Assembly (NCBI GenBank): GCA_025964695.1
Contig: JAOPYK010000102.1
Location: 32,130-96,129, forward strand
Source: Streptosporangiaceae bacterium
GTDB lineage: Bacteria > Actinomycetota > Actinomycetes > Streptosporangiales > Streptosporangiaceae
Reading direction: 5' to 3'
Length of the DNA: 64,000 nt
Both the position numbers and the translations under genes were made by a program. Below, in pieces: positions 1 through 8,221 of this stretch. Every line of letters starts with the position of its first letter. Position 1 is the first letter of the stretch. Under the pieces are notes generated by a model. That model was not told the DNA's origin. It worked only from the letters and a program-made list of their open reading frames with translations, and did no database searches.

Positions 1-1
1 C

Positions 2-415
2 GGCGTCCGCATCATCGACGACATCACCGACGGGAAGACCGAGCACCCCCATCTCGGCCGGCTGGCCGACTACGTCCGTGACAAGCGGATCCCGCTGGAG
101 ATGTGCCCCAGCTCCAACATCCAGACCGGCGCCGCCAAGTCCATCGCCGAGCATCCGATCGGCCTGCTGCGCCGTCTCAACTTCAGGGTCACCGTCAACA
201 CCGATAACCGGCTGATGAGCAAGACCAGCCTGTCGGAGGAGTTCGCCAAGCTGGTCGAGGTGTTCGACTACGACTGGGACGACCTGCGGTGGTTCACCGT
301 CAACGCGATGAAGTCGGCCTTCATCGGCTTCGACGAACGGCTGGAGTTCATCAACGGTGTGATCAAGCCGGGATTCGAGCAGCTCAAATGGCGCTCGGGG
401 CGCCCGCTGGTATGA
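2..415 (+). CDS. add: Adenosine deaminase, C-terminal part (5' end outside window)
   Basis: The reading frame is open from the first bases of the window and encodes the last 137 or so residues of an adenosine deaminase, the cytosolic zinc enzyme that converts (deoxy)adenosine to (deoxy)inosine. Visible are a GVRI segment that normally follows the zinc-binding GH, the CPSSN motif, and NTDNRLMS, which carries the last zinc-ligand Asp. The Asn after that Asp replaces the second Asp of the animal NTDD motif; I recall the same form in mycobacterial enzymes. The stop codon overlaps the next start (ATGA), suggesting translational coupling. With the purine nucleoside phosphorylase 3 kb away it fits purine salvage. 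Confidence 0.95.
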   Translation, partial: GVRIIDDITDGKTEHPHLGRLADYVRDKRIPLEMCPSSNIQTGAAKSIAEHPIGLLRRLNFRVTVNTDNRLMSKTSLSEEFAKLVEVFDYDWDDLRWFTVNAMKSAFIGFDERLEFINGVIKPGFEQLKWRSGRPLV

Positions 416-1146
416 CCGGCAAGCGGGTCTTCCGCTCGACGGCCGCACGGGTCAGCGGCTGGGCATGGCTGGTCTTCGCCGCGGTCAACATGGTCGACCT
501 CGCCATGCGCGGCCGCGACTCGGCCGCGCTGATCGCCGCGGCGGTCCTGCTGCTGGGCTGTGGCATCGCCTACGTCATCGGCCTGCGGCCATGCGTGGTC
601 GCGGACGAGACCGGAGTGCGGGTGCACAACCCCCTGCGGGACATCGTGGTCCCCTGGTCGGCCCTGGAGAAGATCGCTGCCCCCGGCTCCCTCCGGATCA
701 CCTACACCGGCTCGGACGGCGAACGGCATGAGGCGCGCTCGTGGGTGCTCCAGACCTCGCCGCGCGAGCGCGCCAAGGCCGAAAGGCGGGCCGCTCGAAG
801 CCCTGAGGACGACATCGCGCGGTACGTCATGAACCGCACCCCCGCCGATTTCGCCGCGGAACAGCTCACCGAACTCGCAGAGGCCCACCGCCGGACCAGC
901 AAGGCCTCCACCGGTGCAGCCCAGGCCGGAGCAGCCCCAACCGGTGCCGCCGACACGGGTGGCAGTGGTGGCCAAAGTGGCGCGGGTGCCGCCGACACGG
1001 GTCGCACGGGTGGCACGGGTGCTGCGGGTTCGGGTTCGGGCGACGAGTCGGCCGGGCGGGTGAACTGGTGGCCGCCGGCCGTCGTGGCCCTGGTCGGACC
1101 GACCCTCCTGCTGATCGGCGTAGTCCTGGCCGTGACCCTCCGCTGA
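412..1146 (+). CDS. PH-like domain membrane protein
   Basis: The product is a 244-residue membrane protein. Two hydrophobic segments lie near residues 15-32 and 38-58. They are followed by a short soluble region (about 60-110: [22 protein letters not shown]) that has the look of a bacterial PH domain. A helical charged stretch and a low-complexity Gly/Thr/Ala linker (about 165-214) lead to a third hydrophobic segment (about 219-243) at the C-terminus. The start ATG sits inside the adenosine deaminase stop (ATGA), so the two genes are probably translated together. The repetitive linker uses short GGT/GGC/ACG repeats. The specific role is unknown. Confidence 0.8.
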   Translation: MTGKRVFRSTAARVSGWAWLVFAAVNMVDLAMRGRDSAALIAAAVLLLGCGIAYVIGLRPCVVADETGVRVHNPLRDIVVPWSALEKIAAPGSLRITYTGSDGERHEARSWVLQTSPRERAKAERRAARSPEDDIARYVMNRTPADFAAEQLTELAEAHRRTSKASTGAAQAGAAPTGAADTGGSGGQSGAGAADTGRTGGTGAAGSGSGDESAGRVNWWPPAVVALVGPTLLLIGVVLAVTLR

Positions 1147-1381
1147 ACTGGATCGCCCGGCCAGTCCTGGTCCCCACGGTGGACATTTTCTGGTCCCTTA
1201 ATAAAAGGCATCGTTGATAAATGGAGATCCATTCGATGTGATAGCTCACCTGCAGAACAGCGCTTCACTAAAATGCCGGAAATGACAGATTGGCGGCGAC
1301 CTGGACGAGCGGCGACTGCCGGCATGACGAGACTGCCCGCCGAATTCTTGGAGTCCGCCATGCCTGCGCGTCCCGACATCA

Positions 1382-3493
1382 TCACGGAAAGGAGAACAGA
1401 ACTGAGAGGGCGGCGCGGAGGGCGGTGAGTTCGGCGGCCGACTGAGCTCTGACCGCGGCGACCTCGTCACCGGACGCTCCGACCGGGGCGACGACCTCGA
1501 GGTAGCACTTGAGCTTCGGTTCGGTCCCGGACGGGCGTACGACCACCCGTGCGCTACTGCCCGGCTGTTCGGAATCCCCTGTCGCGGGGTCCAGGCGCGC
1601 GGGGTCTAGTCGCGCGGGGTCTAGGCGAAAGCGCAGCCCATCGGTCGGTGGCAGTCCGCCCACGCCCGCGGCCAGGTCGTCGACCGCCGTGACGGCGCGG
1701 CCCGCCAGTTCCGACGGCGGGGCCTTCCGGAGCCGGGCCATCGCGTCGGTGATCAAGGCGACATCGTCCACCCGGAAGGAGAGCTGGCCGGTCGCGTGCA
1801 CGCCGTACCGCCGGGCCTGGTCGTCGAGCAGATCCAGCAGCGTACGGCCGTCGCGCTTGGCCTCGGCGGCCAGTCCGGCGACCGCCAGGGCCGCACCGAT
1901 GCCGTCCTTGTCGAGGACGATGGGGCCGTCGTCGCCGCCCACGCAATAGCCCAGCGCCTCCTCATAGCCGAAGACGAACCGGTCGCCGGGCCCCGCGGCC
2001 TTGACGATCCACTTGAAACCGGTGAGCGACTCGGCGAAACGGACTCCGTGCGCCGCCGCGATCCGGCCCAGCAGGGACGAGGAGACGATCGTGGTCACCA
2101 CGGTCCGGTCGCTGCCGCTGGTATGCCGCAGGATGTGCTCGGCCAGCAACCCGCCGACCTCATCCCCGGTCAGCATGCGCCATTCGCGTGGAATGTCCTG
2201 CCCAGGATCGGCGGTAGAGCCCGCCGCGGGGCCGGATGTCGGAGCGGCCGGTGTCGCTCGTGGGGGCAGCGGAACCGCGACGGCGCAGCGGTCGGCGTCG
2301 GGGTCGTTCGCGATCGCCAGATCGGCGCCCTGGGACTCGGCCAGGCGCAGCACCAGATCCATCGCCCCTGGCTCTTCCGGGTTCGGGAACGCCACGGTCG
2401 GGAAGTCCGGATCGGGGGTGATCTGCTCGTCGACCAGCAGCGGAGCCGGGAATCCGGCATGCCGGAACGCCTGGATCAGGGTCGTCGCCCCCACGCCGTG
2501 CAGCGCGGTGTACGCCACCGTGAGGTCGCGTGCGGTGCCCAGCGGAGTTTTGGCGAGCGACTGGAGGTACGCCTCGACGATCTCCTCACCGAGGACGGTC
2601 CAGCCGTCGCCCACCGGGAGCTCATCGACCCGGCCCACCGCGTCGATGGCATCGGAGATCTCCGCGTCCAGCGGCGGCACGATCTGCGCGCCGTCGCCCC
2701 AGTAGACCTTGTAGCCGTTGTCCCGCGGCGGGTTGTGGCTGGCCGTCACCATGACCCCGGCGTCCGCGCCCAGGAACCGTAGGGCGAAGGCCAGCACCGG
2801 AGTCGGCAGCGTACGCGGCATGAGCCACGCGGTCAGCCCCGCTCCGGTCATGACGCCGGCCGTGTCCCGGGCGAACTGCTCCGACCCGTGCCGCGCGTCA
2901 TAGCCGATCACCACCGACGGTACAGGCCGCTCGCCGGGCGAGGGCCGTCCGGCGTCGGCACGCGAGGGCCGTCCGGCTTCGGCACGCGGAGGCCTTCCGG
3001 CTTTGGCATGCGAGGGCCGTCCGGCTTTGGCATACGGGGGCTGTCCCGCGTCGGCGTGCGAGGAGGATGTCGTGGGCGCGAGGAGACGAGCGGCCAGACC
3101 GGCGGCGGCGCGCATGACGGTGACCCGGTTCATCCGGTTGGGACCCGCGCCCAGCTCCCCGCGGAGTCCCGCCGTGCCGAACTCCAGCTTGGCACCGAAC
3201 CGGTCGGCCAGCGCGGCCTGCGCGGCCTGCGCGGCCTGCGCGGCCTGCGCCGCAATGGCGGACACAGGCCGGCCTTCGCTCCGCCCGGTCGCCGCTTCGG
3301 CGCCTGTACCCGTCCTGGCCTCCGCCTCGGCCTCGGCCTCGCCGGTCGCCGCTTCGGCCCCGGCCTCAGCCTGGGGCTCGCCAGCGTGGCTCGGGGCGGT
3401 GGCGTCCAGCAGTGCTTGCAGCTCGGCCCGGGTGACCGGGTCCGGGTCCTGCGCCAGCCAATCCAGAGCCCGCTCGCGATACGTGCCCATCAC
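1382..3493 (-). CDS. Phospho-sugar mutase (phosphoglucomutase/phosphomannomutase family)
   Basis: This is an alpha-D-phosphohexomutase, a cytosolic enzyme moving phosphate between C1 and C6 (or C5) of a sugar. The catalytic serine loop TASHNP lies near residue 250, the metal loop NDPDADR near the middle, and the sugar/phosphate loops (GYEEALG, RPSGTEPK) in the C-terminal half. At 703 residues it is longer than the usual 550-580, because of low-complexity insertions near residues 35-95 and 145-190 and a short DPARL repeat near the end, each encoded by a DNA tandem repeat. It follows purine nucleoside phosphorylase by 40 bp on the same strand, so it may isomerise the ribose 1-phosphate released there; that role is inference. 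GTG at 3493 or the adjacent ATG at 3490 could be the start; an AGGTGGGG lies upstream. Confidence 0.93.
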   Translation of the reverse strand: MMGTYRERALDWLAQDPDPVTRAELQALLDATAPSHAGEPQAEAGAEAATGEAEAEAEARTGTGAEAATGRSEGRPVSAIAAQAAQAAQAAQAALADRFGAKLEFGTAGLRGELGAGPNRMNRVTVMRAAAGLAARLLAPTTSSSHADAGQPPYAKAGRPSHAKAGRPPRAEAGRPSRADAGRPSPGERPVPSVVIGYDARHGSEQFARDTAGVMTGAGLTAWLMPRTLPTPVLAFALRFLGADAGVMVTASHNPPRDNGYKVYWGDGAQIVPPLDAEISDAIDAVGRVDELPVGDGWTVLGEEIVEAYLQSLAKTPLGTARDLTVAYTALHGVGATTLIQAFRHAGFPAPLLVDEQITPDPDFPTVAFPNPEEPGAMDLVLRLAESQGADLAIANDPDADRCAVAVPLPPRATPAAPTSGPAAGSTADPGQDIPREWRMLTGDEVGGLLAEHILRHTSGSDRTVVTTIVSSSLLGRIAAAHGVRFAESLTGFKWIVKAAGPGDRFVFGYEEALGYCVGGDDGPIVLDKDGIGAALAVAGLAAEAKRDGRTLLDLLDDQARRYGVHATGQLSFRVDDVALITDAMARLRKAPPSELAGRAVTAVDDLAAGVGGLPPTDGLRFRLDPARLDPARLDPATGDSEQPGSSARVVVRPSGTEPKLKCYLEVVAPVGASGDEVAAVRAQSAAELTALRAALSVLFSFP
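1581..1625. repeat. 15-bp in-frame tandem repeat, 3 copies
   Basis: Three consecutive copies of a unit close to CGCGCGGGGTCTAGT encode a repeated Asp-Pro-Ala-Arg-Leu near the C-terminus of the phospho-sugar mutase. The unit length is a multiple of three, so copy-number change would keep the frame. Confidence 0.85.
2940..3059. repeat. 24-bp in-frame tandem repeat, 5 copies
   Basis: Five imperfect copies of a 24-bp unit lie inside the phospho-sugar mutase gene (one reads GAGGGCCGTCCG followed by GCTTCGGCACGC on the plus strand). They encode an eight-residue Ala-Gly-Arg-Pro-type repeat between the N-terminal part and the TASHNP domain. Confidence 0.85.
3212..3250. repeat. 9-bp in-frame tandem repeat, 4 copies
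   Basis: Four perfect copies of CGCGGCCTG plus a partial copy encode Gln-Ala-Ala repeats in the N-terminal part of the phospho-sugar mutase. Confidence 0.85.
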
Positions 3494-3533
3494 TGATCGT
3501 CACCCCACCTTTTCCCGTTGATCAGCGCCTGGC

Positions 3534-4346
3534 TCAGAGCTTGGTGACGACCGTGGCGAGGAGCTTGCCCATGCGGGCGGCGGCGGCCTTGCCGGCGGCG
3601 AGCACTTCCTCGTGGTCGAGGTGCTGGTCGGAGAGGCCGGCCGCGACGTTGGTGACCAGGGAGATGCCCAGCACCTCGGCGCCGAAGCCGCCCCCCAGCC
3701 CCTGACGGGCCGCGATGGCCTCCAGCACGGTCGACATGCCCACCACGTCGGCGCCCATGGTCCGCAGCATGCGGATCTCGGCGGGGGTCTCGTACGTCGG
3801 CCCGCGGAACGCCGCGTACACGCCCTCGGCGAGCGACGGGTCGGCTTCGCGGGCGAGGGCGCGCAGCCGCTTGGAGTAGACCTCGGACAGATCGAGGAAC
3901 GTGGCGCCGGTCAGCGGGTTGGCCCCGGTCAGGTTGAGATGGTCGCTGATCAGCACCGGATCGCCGACCCGCTGGGTCTCCGGCCGCAACCCACCGGCGG
4001 CGTTGGTCAGGATCACGGTATGCACCCCGGCGGCCAGCGCCGTCCGGATGCCGTGCACCACCGGGTCCACGCCGCGGCCCTCGTACAGATGCGTCCGGCC
4101 GAGGAACACCAGGGCGCGCCGGCCGCCGACGTTCACCGCGCGGATCGTGCCCGCGTGCCCCTGCACGGCGGGCGCCGCGAAGCCCGGCAACTCGGTGACG
4201 GGTAGTTCCACCTCGGCCTCGCCGAGGGCATCGGCGGCCGGCACCCAGCCGGAGCCCATCACCAGGGCGACGTCGAACGCGTCGAAGGTACGGGACCGCA
4301 ACTCGTCCGCGGCGGCCCGGGCCAGATCAGAAGCCTCTTTGCTCAC
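3534..4346 (-). CDS. Purine nucleoside phosphorylase
   Basis: The 270-residue product matches the trimeric class of purine nucleoside phosphorylase, which splits (deoxy)inosine or guanosine with phosphate into base and (deoxy)ribose 1-phosphate in the cytosol. Seen in order are the phosphate loop GSGW (about 32-35), QGHAG (about 62), TNAAGG (about 114), GPTYETPAEIRML (about 181), VGMSTV (about 202) and TNVAAGL near the C-terminus. The GTG start at 4346 is supported by a -10-like TACCGT only 6 nt upstream, so the mRNA is probably leaderless. It is followed by the phospho-sugar mutase gene on the same strand and, with adenosine deaminase nearby, forms a purine-salvage group. Confidence 0.95.
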   Translation of the reverse strand: MSKEASDLARAAADELRSRTFDAFDVALVMGSGWVPAADALGEAEVELPVTELPGFAAPAVQGHAGTIRAVNVGGRRALVFLGRTHLYEGRGVDPVVHGIRTALAAGVHTVILTNAAGGLRPETQRVGDPVLISDHLNLTGANPLTGATFLDLSEVYSKRLRALAREADPSLAEGVYAAFRGPTYETPAEIRMLRTMGADVVGMSTVLEAIAARQGLGGGFGAEVLGISLVTNVAAGLSDQHLDHEEVLAAGKAAAARMGKLLATVVTKL

Positions 4347-4352
4347 GTACCT

Positions 4353-4358
4353 ACGGTA
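4353..4358 (-). promoter_or_regulatory. -10 box of a leaderless promoter for purine nucleoside phosphorylase
   Basis: TACCGT on the minus strand is followed by 6 nt and the GTG start, with no ribosome binding site between them. Transcription would begin at or next to the start codon. Confidence 0.55.
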
Positions 4359-4363
4359 GAGGG

Positions 4364-4816
4364 CTATTCGCCCAGACTCTTACACGGACGGGTCCGTAGA
4401 TCCTTCACATAATCGTCCGGGGCGCCGGCCTTCTCGGCCGCGTCGGCCACAATTCCCAGATAGCGCGCCGACGGCAGGCCGCCCTCGTAGTCGTCCAGGA
4501 CGTACAGCCAGCACAGGGCATCGCCGTCCAGGGTCTCGACCCGTACCCGGATCTTGTGGTGCAGGATGAGCTCGTTGCCGCCCCACAGGTCGAGCTGTTG
4601 CTCGTCCATCTCAGGCACGTCATAGATCGCCACGAAGACGTGCTCATCGGCGTCCTCGACCACCGTGGCGAGCGGGCCGTCCCAGCCGACGTCCTGGCCG
4701 CCGAAGGTGAGCCGCCATCCCTGCAGCCAGCCGGTTCCGTGCAGGGGCGAATGCGGGGCCCGCTGAGCCATCTGCTCAGGGTCCATGTTGGAGTCGTATG
4801 CCGCGTACAAGGCCAC
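4364..4816 (-). CDS. Gamma-glutamylcyclotransferase-like protein
   Basis: The product (about 150 residues) begins MALYAAYDSNMDPEQM and continues GTGWLQGWRLTFGG, the N-terminal signature of the actinobacterial branch of the gamma-glutamylcyclotransferase fold. These proteins act on gamma-glutamyl groups, but the substrate of this branch is not established. The glutamyl-binding YGSN loop of the classic family reads YDSN here. The frame stays open far upstream, but family length and a -10-like TACCCT 8 nt before the GTG at 4816 point to a leaderless start there; TTG two codons further up is possible. The gene is divergent from lpdA. Confidence 0.8.
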   Translation of the reverse strand: MALYAAYDSNMDPEQMAQRAPHSPLHGTGWLQGWRLTFGGQDVGWDGPLATVVEDADEHVFVAIYDVPEMDEQQLDLWGGNELILHHKIRVRVETLDGDALCWLYVLDDYEGGLPSARYLGIVADAAEKAGAPDDYVKDLRTRPCKSLGE

Positions 4817-4824
4817 GATCTGCA

Positions 4825-4830
4825 AGGGTA
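4825..4830 (-). promoter_or_regulatory. -10 box of a leaderless promoter for the gamma-glutamylcyclotransferase-like gene
   Basis: TACCCT on the minus strand lies 8 nt before the GTG at 4816. No Shine-Dalgarno sequence separates them. Confidence 0.5.
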
Positions 4831-4951
4831 CGGTGTCCGGTCCGCGGAATGGAGCAGTGGCACCCGGTTTCCCCTTCGTGGTTCTCCCCGGCCCGGCGGC
4901 AACCGCCACGACTACGCCCAACCACCCCCCAAGGTAAGAAACAATGGACAC

Positions 4952-6337
4952 GTGACCAGGATCGTGATCATCGGAGGAGGCCCAGGCGGCTATGAGGCCG
5001 CTCTCGTCGCGGCGCAACTCGGCGCCGAGGTGACCGTGGTGGAGCGGGACGGTCCGGGGGGCGCCTGCGTGCTCACCGACTGCGTGCCGTCCAAGACGCT
5101 CATCGCCACCTCCACCCGGATGGCCGTCATGTCCGAGTCGAGCCGGCTGGGTCTGCGCTTCTCGGGCGGATCGGACGGCGAGGTCGGGGGTCTCCTGGCC
5201 GACATGGCCGTGGTCAACAAGCGGGTACGCGATCTGGCCCGGGCGCAGTCCTTCGACGTCGCCGAACGGCTGGGTTACGAGGACGTGCGGATCGTGCGCG
5301 GCGACGCCCGGCTGGCCGACTCGCACACCGTCGAGGTCTGCGGGGAGCGGATCTCCACCGACATCGTGCTGATCGCGACCGGTGCGACGCCCCGGGTGCT
5401 GCCGGGCGCCGAGCCGGACGGTGAGCGCATCCTCACCTGGCGGCAGCTGTGGGACCTCCCGGCGCTGCCCGAGGAGCTCATCGTGGTCGGCTCCGGGGTC
5501 ACGGGCGCCGAGCTGGCCGCGGCCTACCAGGCGCTCGGCTCGAAGGTCACCCTGGTCTCCTCCCGGGATCGGGTGCTGCCCAACGAGGACGCCAACGCCG
5601 CCGCGGTGCTCGAAGAGGTCTTCCGGCGCCGGGGCATGAACGTCCTGTCCCGTTCGCGCGCAGGTGCGGTGGAGCGTTCCGGAGACGGGGTCATCGTGAC
5701 TCTGGAGGACGGCCGCAAGGTCGAGGGCTCGCACTGCCTGATGACGGTCGGCATGGTGCCCAACACCCGCGGGATCGGGCTGGAGGCGGCGGGCGTGAAG
5801 CTCTCCAGGGGCGGCTTCGTGGAGGTCGACAAGGTGTCGCGCACCTCGGCCTCGCACATCTACGCCGCCGGAGACTGCACCGGTGTCCTCATGCTGGCCT
5901 CGGTGGCGGCCATGCAGGGCAGGATCGCCATGTGGCACGCGCTGGGCGAGGCGGTCCAGCCGCTCAAGCTGGGCTGGGTGGCCGCGAACATCTTCACCGA
6001 TCCCGAGGTCGCCACCGTCGGCGTCTCGCAGCAGATGATCGATACCTGCGAGGTCGACGCCCGCACCGTCATGCTGCCGCTGTCCACCAATCCGCGCGCC
6101 AAGATGCAGGGTTTCGAGGACGGCTTCGTCAAGCTCTTCTGCCGTCCCTCCACCGGGATCATCCTGGGCGGAGTGATCGTCGCGCCGCGGGCCAGCGAGC
6201 TCATCCTTGGGCTGTCGATCGCGGTGCAGCAGCACCTCACCGTCGATCAGCTGGCGCACACCTTCGCGGTCTATCCCTCGCTGTCCGGCAGCCTTACCGA
6301 GGCCTCCCGCCGCCTCATGCGCGAGTCCGCGTACTGA
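4952..6337 (+). CDS. lpdA: NAD(P)H-quinone dehydrogenase, LpdA type (flavoprotein disulfide reductase family)
   Basis: A 461-residue two-dinucleotide flavoprotein. The FAD loop GGGPGG is at residues 8-13, the CVLTDC disulfide at Cys39/Cys44, a second dinucleotide loop GSGVTGAE near 178-186, and an FAD-contact YAAGDCTG near 310. The C-terminal YPSLSGSLTEA stands where lipoamide dehydrogenases carry the catalytic His-Pro motif, so it should not be a true lipoamide dehydrogenase. From memory it closely resembles Mycobacterium tuberculosis LpdA (Rv3303c), which reduces quinones with NAD(P)H. The GTG start was chosen because GGGP begins right after it. AACAAT 6 nt upstream could be the -10 of a leaderless transcript; an AAGG further up is the alternative ribosome site. 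Confidence 0.92.
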   Translation: MTRIVIIGGGPGGYEAALVAAQLGAEVTVVERDGPGGACVLTDCVPSKTLIATSTRMAVMSESSRLGLRFSGGSDGEVGGLLADMAVVNKRVRDLARAQSFDVAERLGYEDVRIVRGDARLADSHTVEVCGERISTDIVLIATGATPRVLPGAEPDGERILTWRQLWDLPALPEELIVVGSGVTGAELAAAYQALGSKVTLVSSRDRVLPNEDANAAAVLEEVFRRRGMNVLSRSRAGAVERSGDGVIVTLEDGRKVEGSHCLMTVGMVPNTRGIGLEAAGVKLSRGGFVEVDKVSRTSASHIYAAGDCTGVLMLASVAAMQGRIAMWHALGEAVQPLKLGWVAANIFTDPEVATVGVSQQMIDTCEVDARTVMLPLSTNPRAKMQGFEDGFVKLFCRPSTGIILGGVIVAPRASELILGLSIAVQQHLTVDQLAHTFAVYPSLSGSLTEASRRLMRESAY

Positions 6338-6343
6338 GCGGGC

Positions 6344-6682
6344 CTACTCGCCGGGACGTTTCCGCCGGGCGGTGTCGTCCGGCAGGCCGTGCTGGTGCAG
6401 CCGGGACACCCGGAGATCCCCGGCGCTGATCGCCACCACGAAGGTGCTGGCGCCCAGGGCCAGGACGATGGTGAGGAAACGGATCCACCACTCGCCGGGC
6501 AGCAGTGCCAGCACCACGCACACGGGTGTCATGACAGCGAGGTGGCGGACCAGTATCCGGCCACGCCACCCCACGTCGGTCAGATCGTGCCTGACCCAGT
6601 CATGATTTTCGGCCGGCAACCGGAAGCCGAGAGCGTAGCGGACGCGCCGCCACGGCCCCGGGTCGCCCGCCAGCCGGGTCAC
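6344..6682 (-). CDS. DUF5313 family membrane protein
   Basis: This 112-residue protein has the layout of actinobacterial DUF5313 proteins: a basic N-terminal region (PWRRVRYALGFRLP, then HDWVRHDLTD), two closely spaced hydrophobic helices (about 47-64 and 67-86), and a short tail with DLRVSRLHQHGLP. Function is unknown for the whole family. It is the last gene of a minus-strand group below the TPM protein and ends 6 bp from the lpdA stop (tail-to-tail). The GTG start at 6682 is immediately preceded by a strong hairpin. Confidence 0.75.
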   Translation of the reverse strand: MTRLAGDPGPWRRVRYALGFRLPAENHDWVRHDLTDVGWRGRILVRHLAVMTPVCVVLALLPGEWWIRFLTIVLALGASTFVVAISAGDLRVSRLHQHGLPDDTARRKRPGE

Positions 6683-6708
6683 GGCGGAGTCCGGTCGAGG
6701 ACTCCGCC
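6683..6708 (-). terminator. Hairpin between the TPM gene and the DUF5313 gene
   Basis: A perfect 10-bp inverted repeat (GGCGGAGTCC / GGACTCCGCC) encloses a 6-nt loop, starting 11 bp after the TPM stop codon and touching the DUF5313 start. There is no U-tract, as is common in high-GC actinobacteria. It may terminate or attenuate transcription from the TPM gene. Confidence 0.5.
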
Positions 6709-6718
6709 GCCGGTCCGG

Positions 6719-8080
6719 TCAGAAGTCGCCGCCGCCGCCGAAGTCCCCGCCGCCGCCGAAGTCGCCGCCGCCGAAGTCCCAACCGCCGCCTGCGTCACCG
6801 GAGTCACCGCCGAAGTCGATCCCGCCGCCACCGGAGTCGTTACCACCCCAGCCGCCGCCGAAACCGCCACCGCCCCAGCCGCCACCGAACATCGAGCCGA
6901 TCGCGGTGCCGATGAGCAGTCCGCTGAGCATGTCCCCGCCGCCGTACCCGGAGTAGTAGCCCCCCGCGTACGGGCCGTATGCGGGACCCGCGTCCCAGTA
7001 CGGCCTGCGGTGGCCGCCGACCTCGACCAGCCTGCTGTCGGGGCTCTCGCCGCGCATGATCCGGGCGGCGTCGGCCGCACAGGCCGGCACCGAGCGCGGC
7101 ATGCCGCCCATCGGCGCCCAGCTGACGTCCTGGACCGAAGGGCCGTGCTGGGGGTTGAAGAAGCAGGGCGCGCGCCGCTCGGGAACGGGCTCACCGGCGA
7201 GCCGGGCCCGGACCGCCATCATGGAGTAGCGGCCCTCCTCCAGCGCCTTGGTGACCAGGGTCATGTCCTCGGGCCGCTGGGCCCGCTCGGTCGCGGTCTT
7301 CGCGGAGTCGTACGAGTCGAGCGCCCGGGTGTAGTCCTCCCGTGCCTCGGCCGGCAGTTTCGGGTCGGTGATGGCCAGGTCGAGGCCGCTGATGTCCTCG
7401 CCCAGCCGGGTCACGTCCTCTTCGACGCTCGCCTTCAGCTCCGCCATCTGCTGGGCCTGGCGGTCGCGCTTCTTCTTGCGCGCGACCAGGAAGAGCCCGG
7501 CCCCACCGGCCACGATGAGCACCAGGACACCGAGCACCACCAGTCCGTTGGTCGCGCTGGCGGACGCCTTGTCCTTGGCCTTCTTGTCGGCCAGCTGGAC
7601 GAACGTGATCACTCGCGTCTTGATGTCGCTGCCGCTCGCCTGGCTGATGATCTGGTTGAGCTCAGTGCCGGAGAGCACACCGCTCTTGGCGATGCCCGTC
7701 ATCTTGTCGTCAGCGGTGACGGCGAGGTAGACCTCACCCTTGCCGACCCGCTGCTGCACGGACCTGAGCATCTGCACGAGCTGCCGCTGGGTGACGCCGT
7801 TCTGGGTGCTCTTGGTCACCACGACCCGGATGTCGACGTCCTTGGCGTTGTTCAGCGCCGCCCGGACGGCCTCCTGGTCGGAGGGCGACAGGGCGTTCGG
7901 CACGTCCGTGGAGACGTAAAGCTTGCTGCTGCGCAGCCCGTTGGCGATCTGGGACACGTCGTCGGCCTGGGCCGGCGCCATGAAACCGAACAGCATCACG
8001 CCGATGATCGCCAGCACGGCGGGCAGAGCGAGGCGGCGTACGGTTCGTACGCCCCTCGGGGTGGTCAACTCGGAGCTCAT
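6719..8080 (-). CDS. TPM-domain membrane protein with Gly-rich tail
   Basis: The 453-residue product has an N-terminal hydrophobic segment ending in APAQA (residues about 18-38, probable signal or anchor). An extracytoplasmic domain resembling the TPM (YgcG/Psb32) fold follows (about 40-160: LSPSDQEAVRAAL, DIRVVVTK, KGEVYLAV). Next come a transmembrane helix near 175-195, a KKKR stop-transfer cluster, and a cytoplasmic coiled region (about 200-290). The last 100 residues are Gly/Tyr/Asp/Phe-rich with repeated GGGGDF. TPM proteins are linked to membrane protein quality control and photosystem repair elsewhere; the role here is unknown. GGAGGAG is well placed before the ATG at 8080. Confidence 0.82.
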   Translation of the reverse strand: MSSELTTPRGVRTVRRLALPAVLAIIGVMLFGFMAPAQADDVSQIANGLRSSKLYVSTDVPNALSPSDQEAVRAALNNAKDVDIRVVVTKSTQNGVTQRQLVQMLRSVQQRVGKGEVYLAVTADDKMTGIAKSGVLSGTELNQIISQASGSDIKTRVITFVQLADKKAKDKASASATNGLVVLGVLVLIVAGGAGLFLVARKKKRDRQAQQMAELKASVEEDVTRLGEDISGLDLAITDPKLPAEAREDYTRALDSYDSAKTATERAQRPEDMTLVTKALEEGRYSMMAVRARLAGEPVPERRAPCFFNPQHGPSVQDVSWAPMGGMPRSVPACAADAARIMRGESPDSRLVEVGGHRRPYWDAGPAYGPYAGGYYSGYGGGDMLSGLLIGTAIGSMFGGGWGGGGFGGGWGGNDSGGGGIDFGGDSGDAGGGWDFGGGDFGGGGDFGGGGDF

Positions 8081-8138
8081 AGGTTAAGTCTCCTCCTTCG
8101 ATCACAGGGACGAACCACGGAGTGCTTTGGTTCCTTCT

Positions 8139-8153
8139 GTCACCTGCTGTGAC
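8139..8153. promoter_or_regulatory. Inverted repeat GTCAC-N5-GTGAC upstream of the TPM gene
   Basis: A perfect 5-bp inverted repeat with a 5-nt spacer lies about 60-75 bp before the TPM start. It could be an operator or a weak hairpin; nothing else in the sequence identifies a regulator. Confidence 0.25.
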
Positions 8154-8200
8154 GGAGGGTCATCGGAGACTTTGCGGGACCGCGTCGTCCCGGGACCGGC

Positions 8201-8216
8201 TCCTGGGCCACCAGGA
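8201..8216 (-). terminator. Candidate terminator hairpin after the biotin carboxylase gene
   Basis: TCCTGG-GCCA-CCAGGA forms a 6-bp stem with a 4-nt loop 6 bp past the stop codon of the biotin carboxylase gene. No U-tract follows. Confidence 0.4.
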
Positions 8217-8221
8217 CCCGA

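Noticed and set aside
1238-1249. GTGATAGCTCAC as a cAMP-receptor protein site
   Set aside because: The arms fit, but the spacing between GTG and CAC is 6 rather than the 8 of the known consensus, and it does not lie at a promoter of an obvious target.
4817-6259. Minus-strand open frame extending the cyclotransferase-like gene upstream through lpdA
   Set aside because: The frame is only antisense to lpdA; family length, the divergent lpdA start and the -10 box place the real start near 4816.
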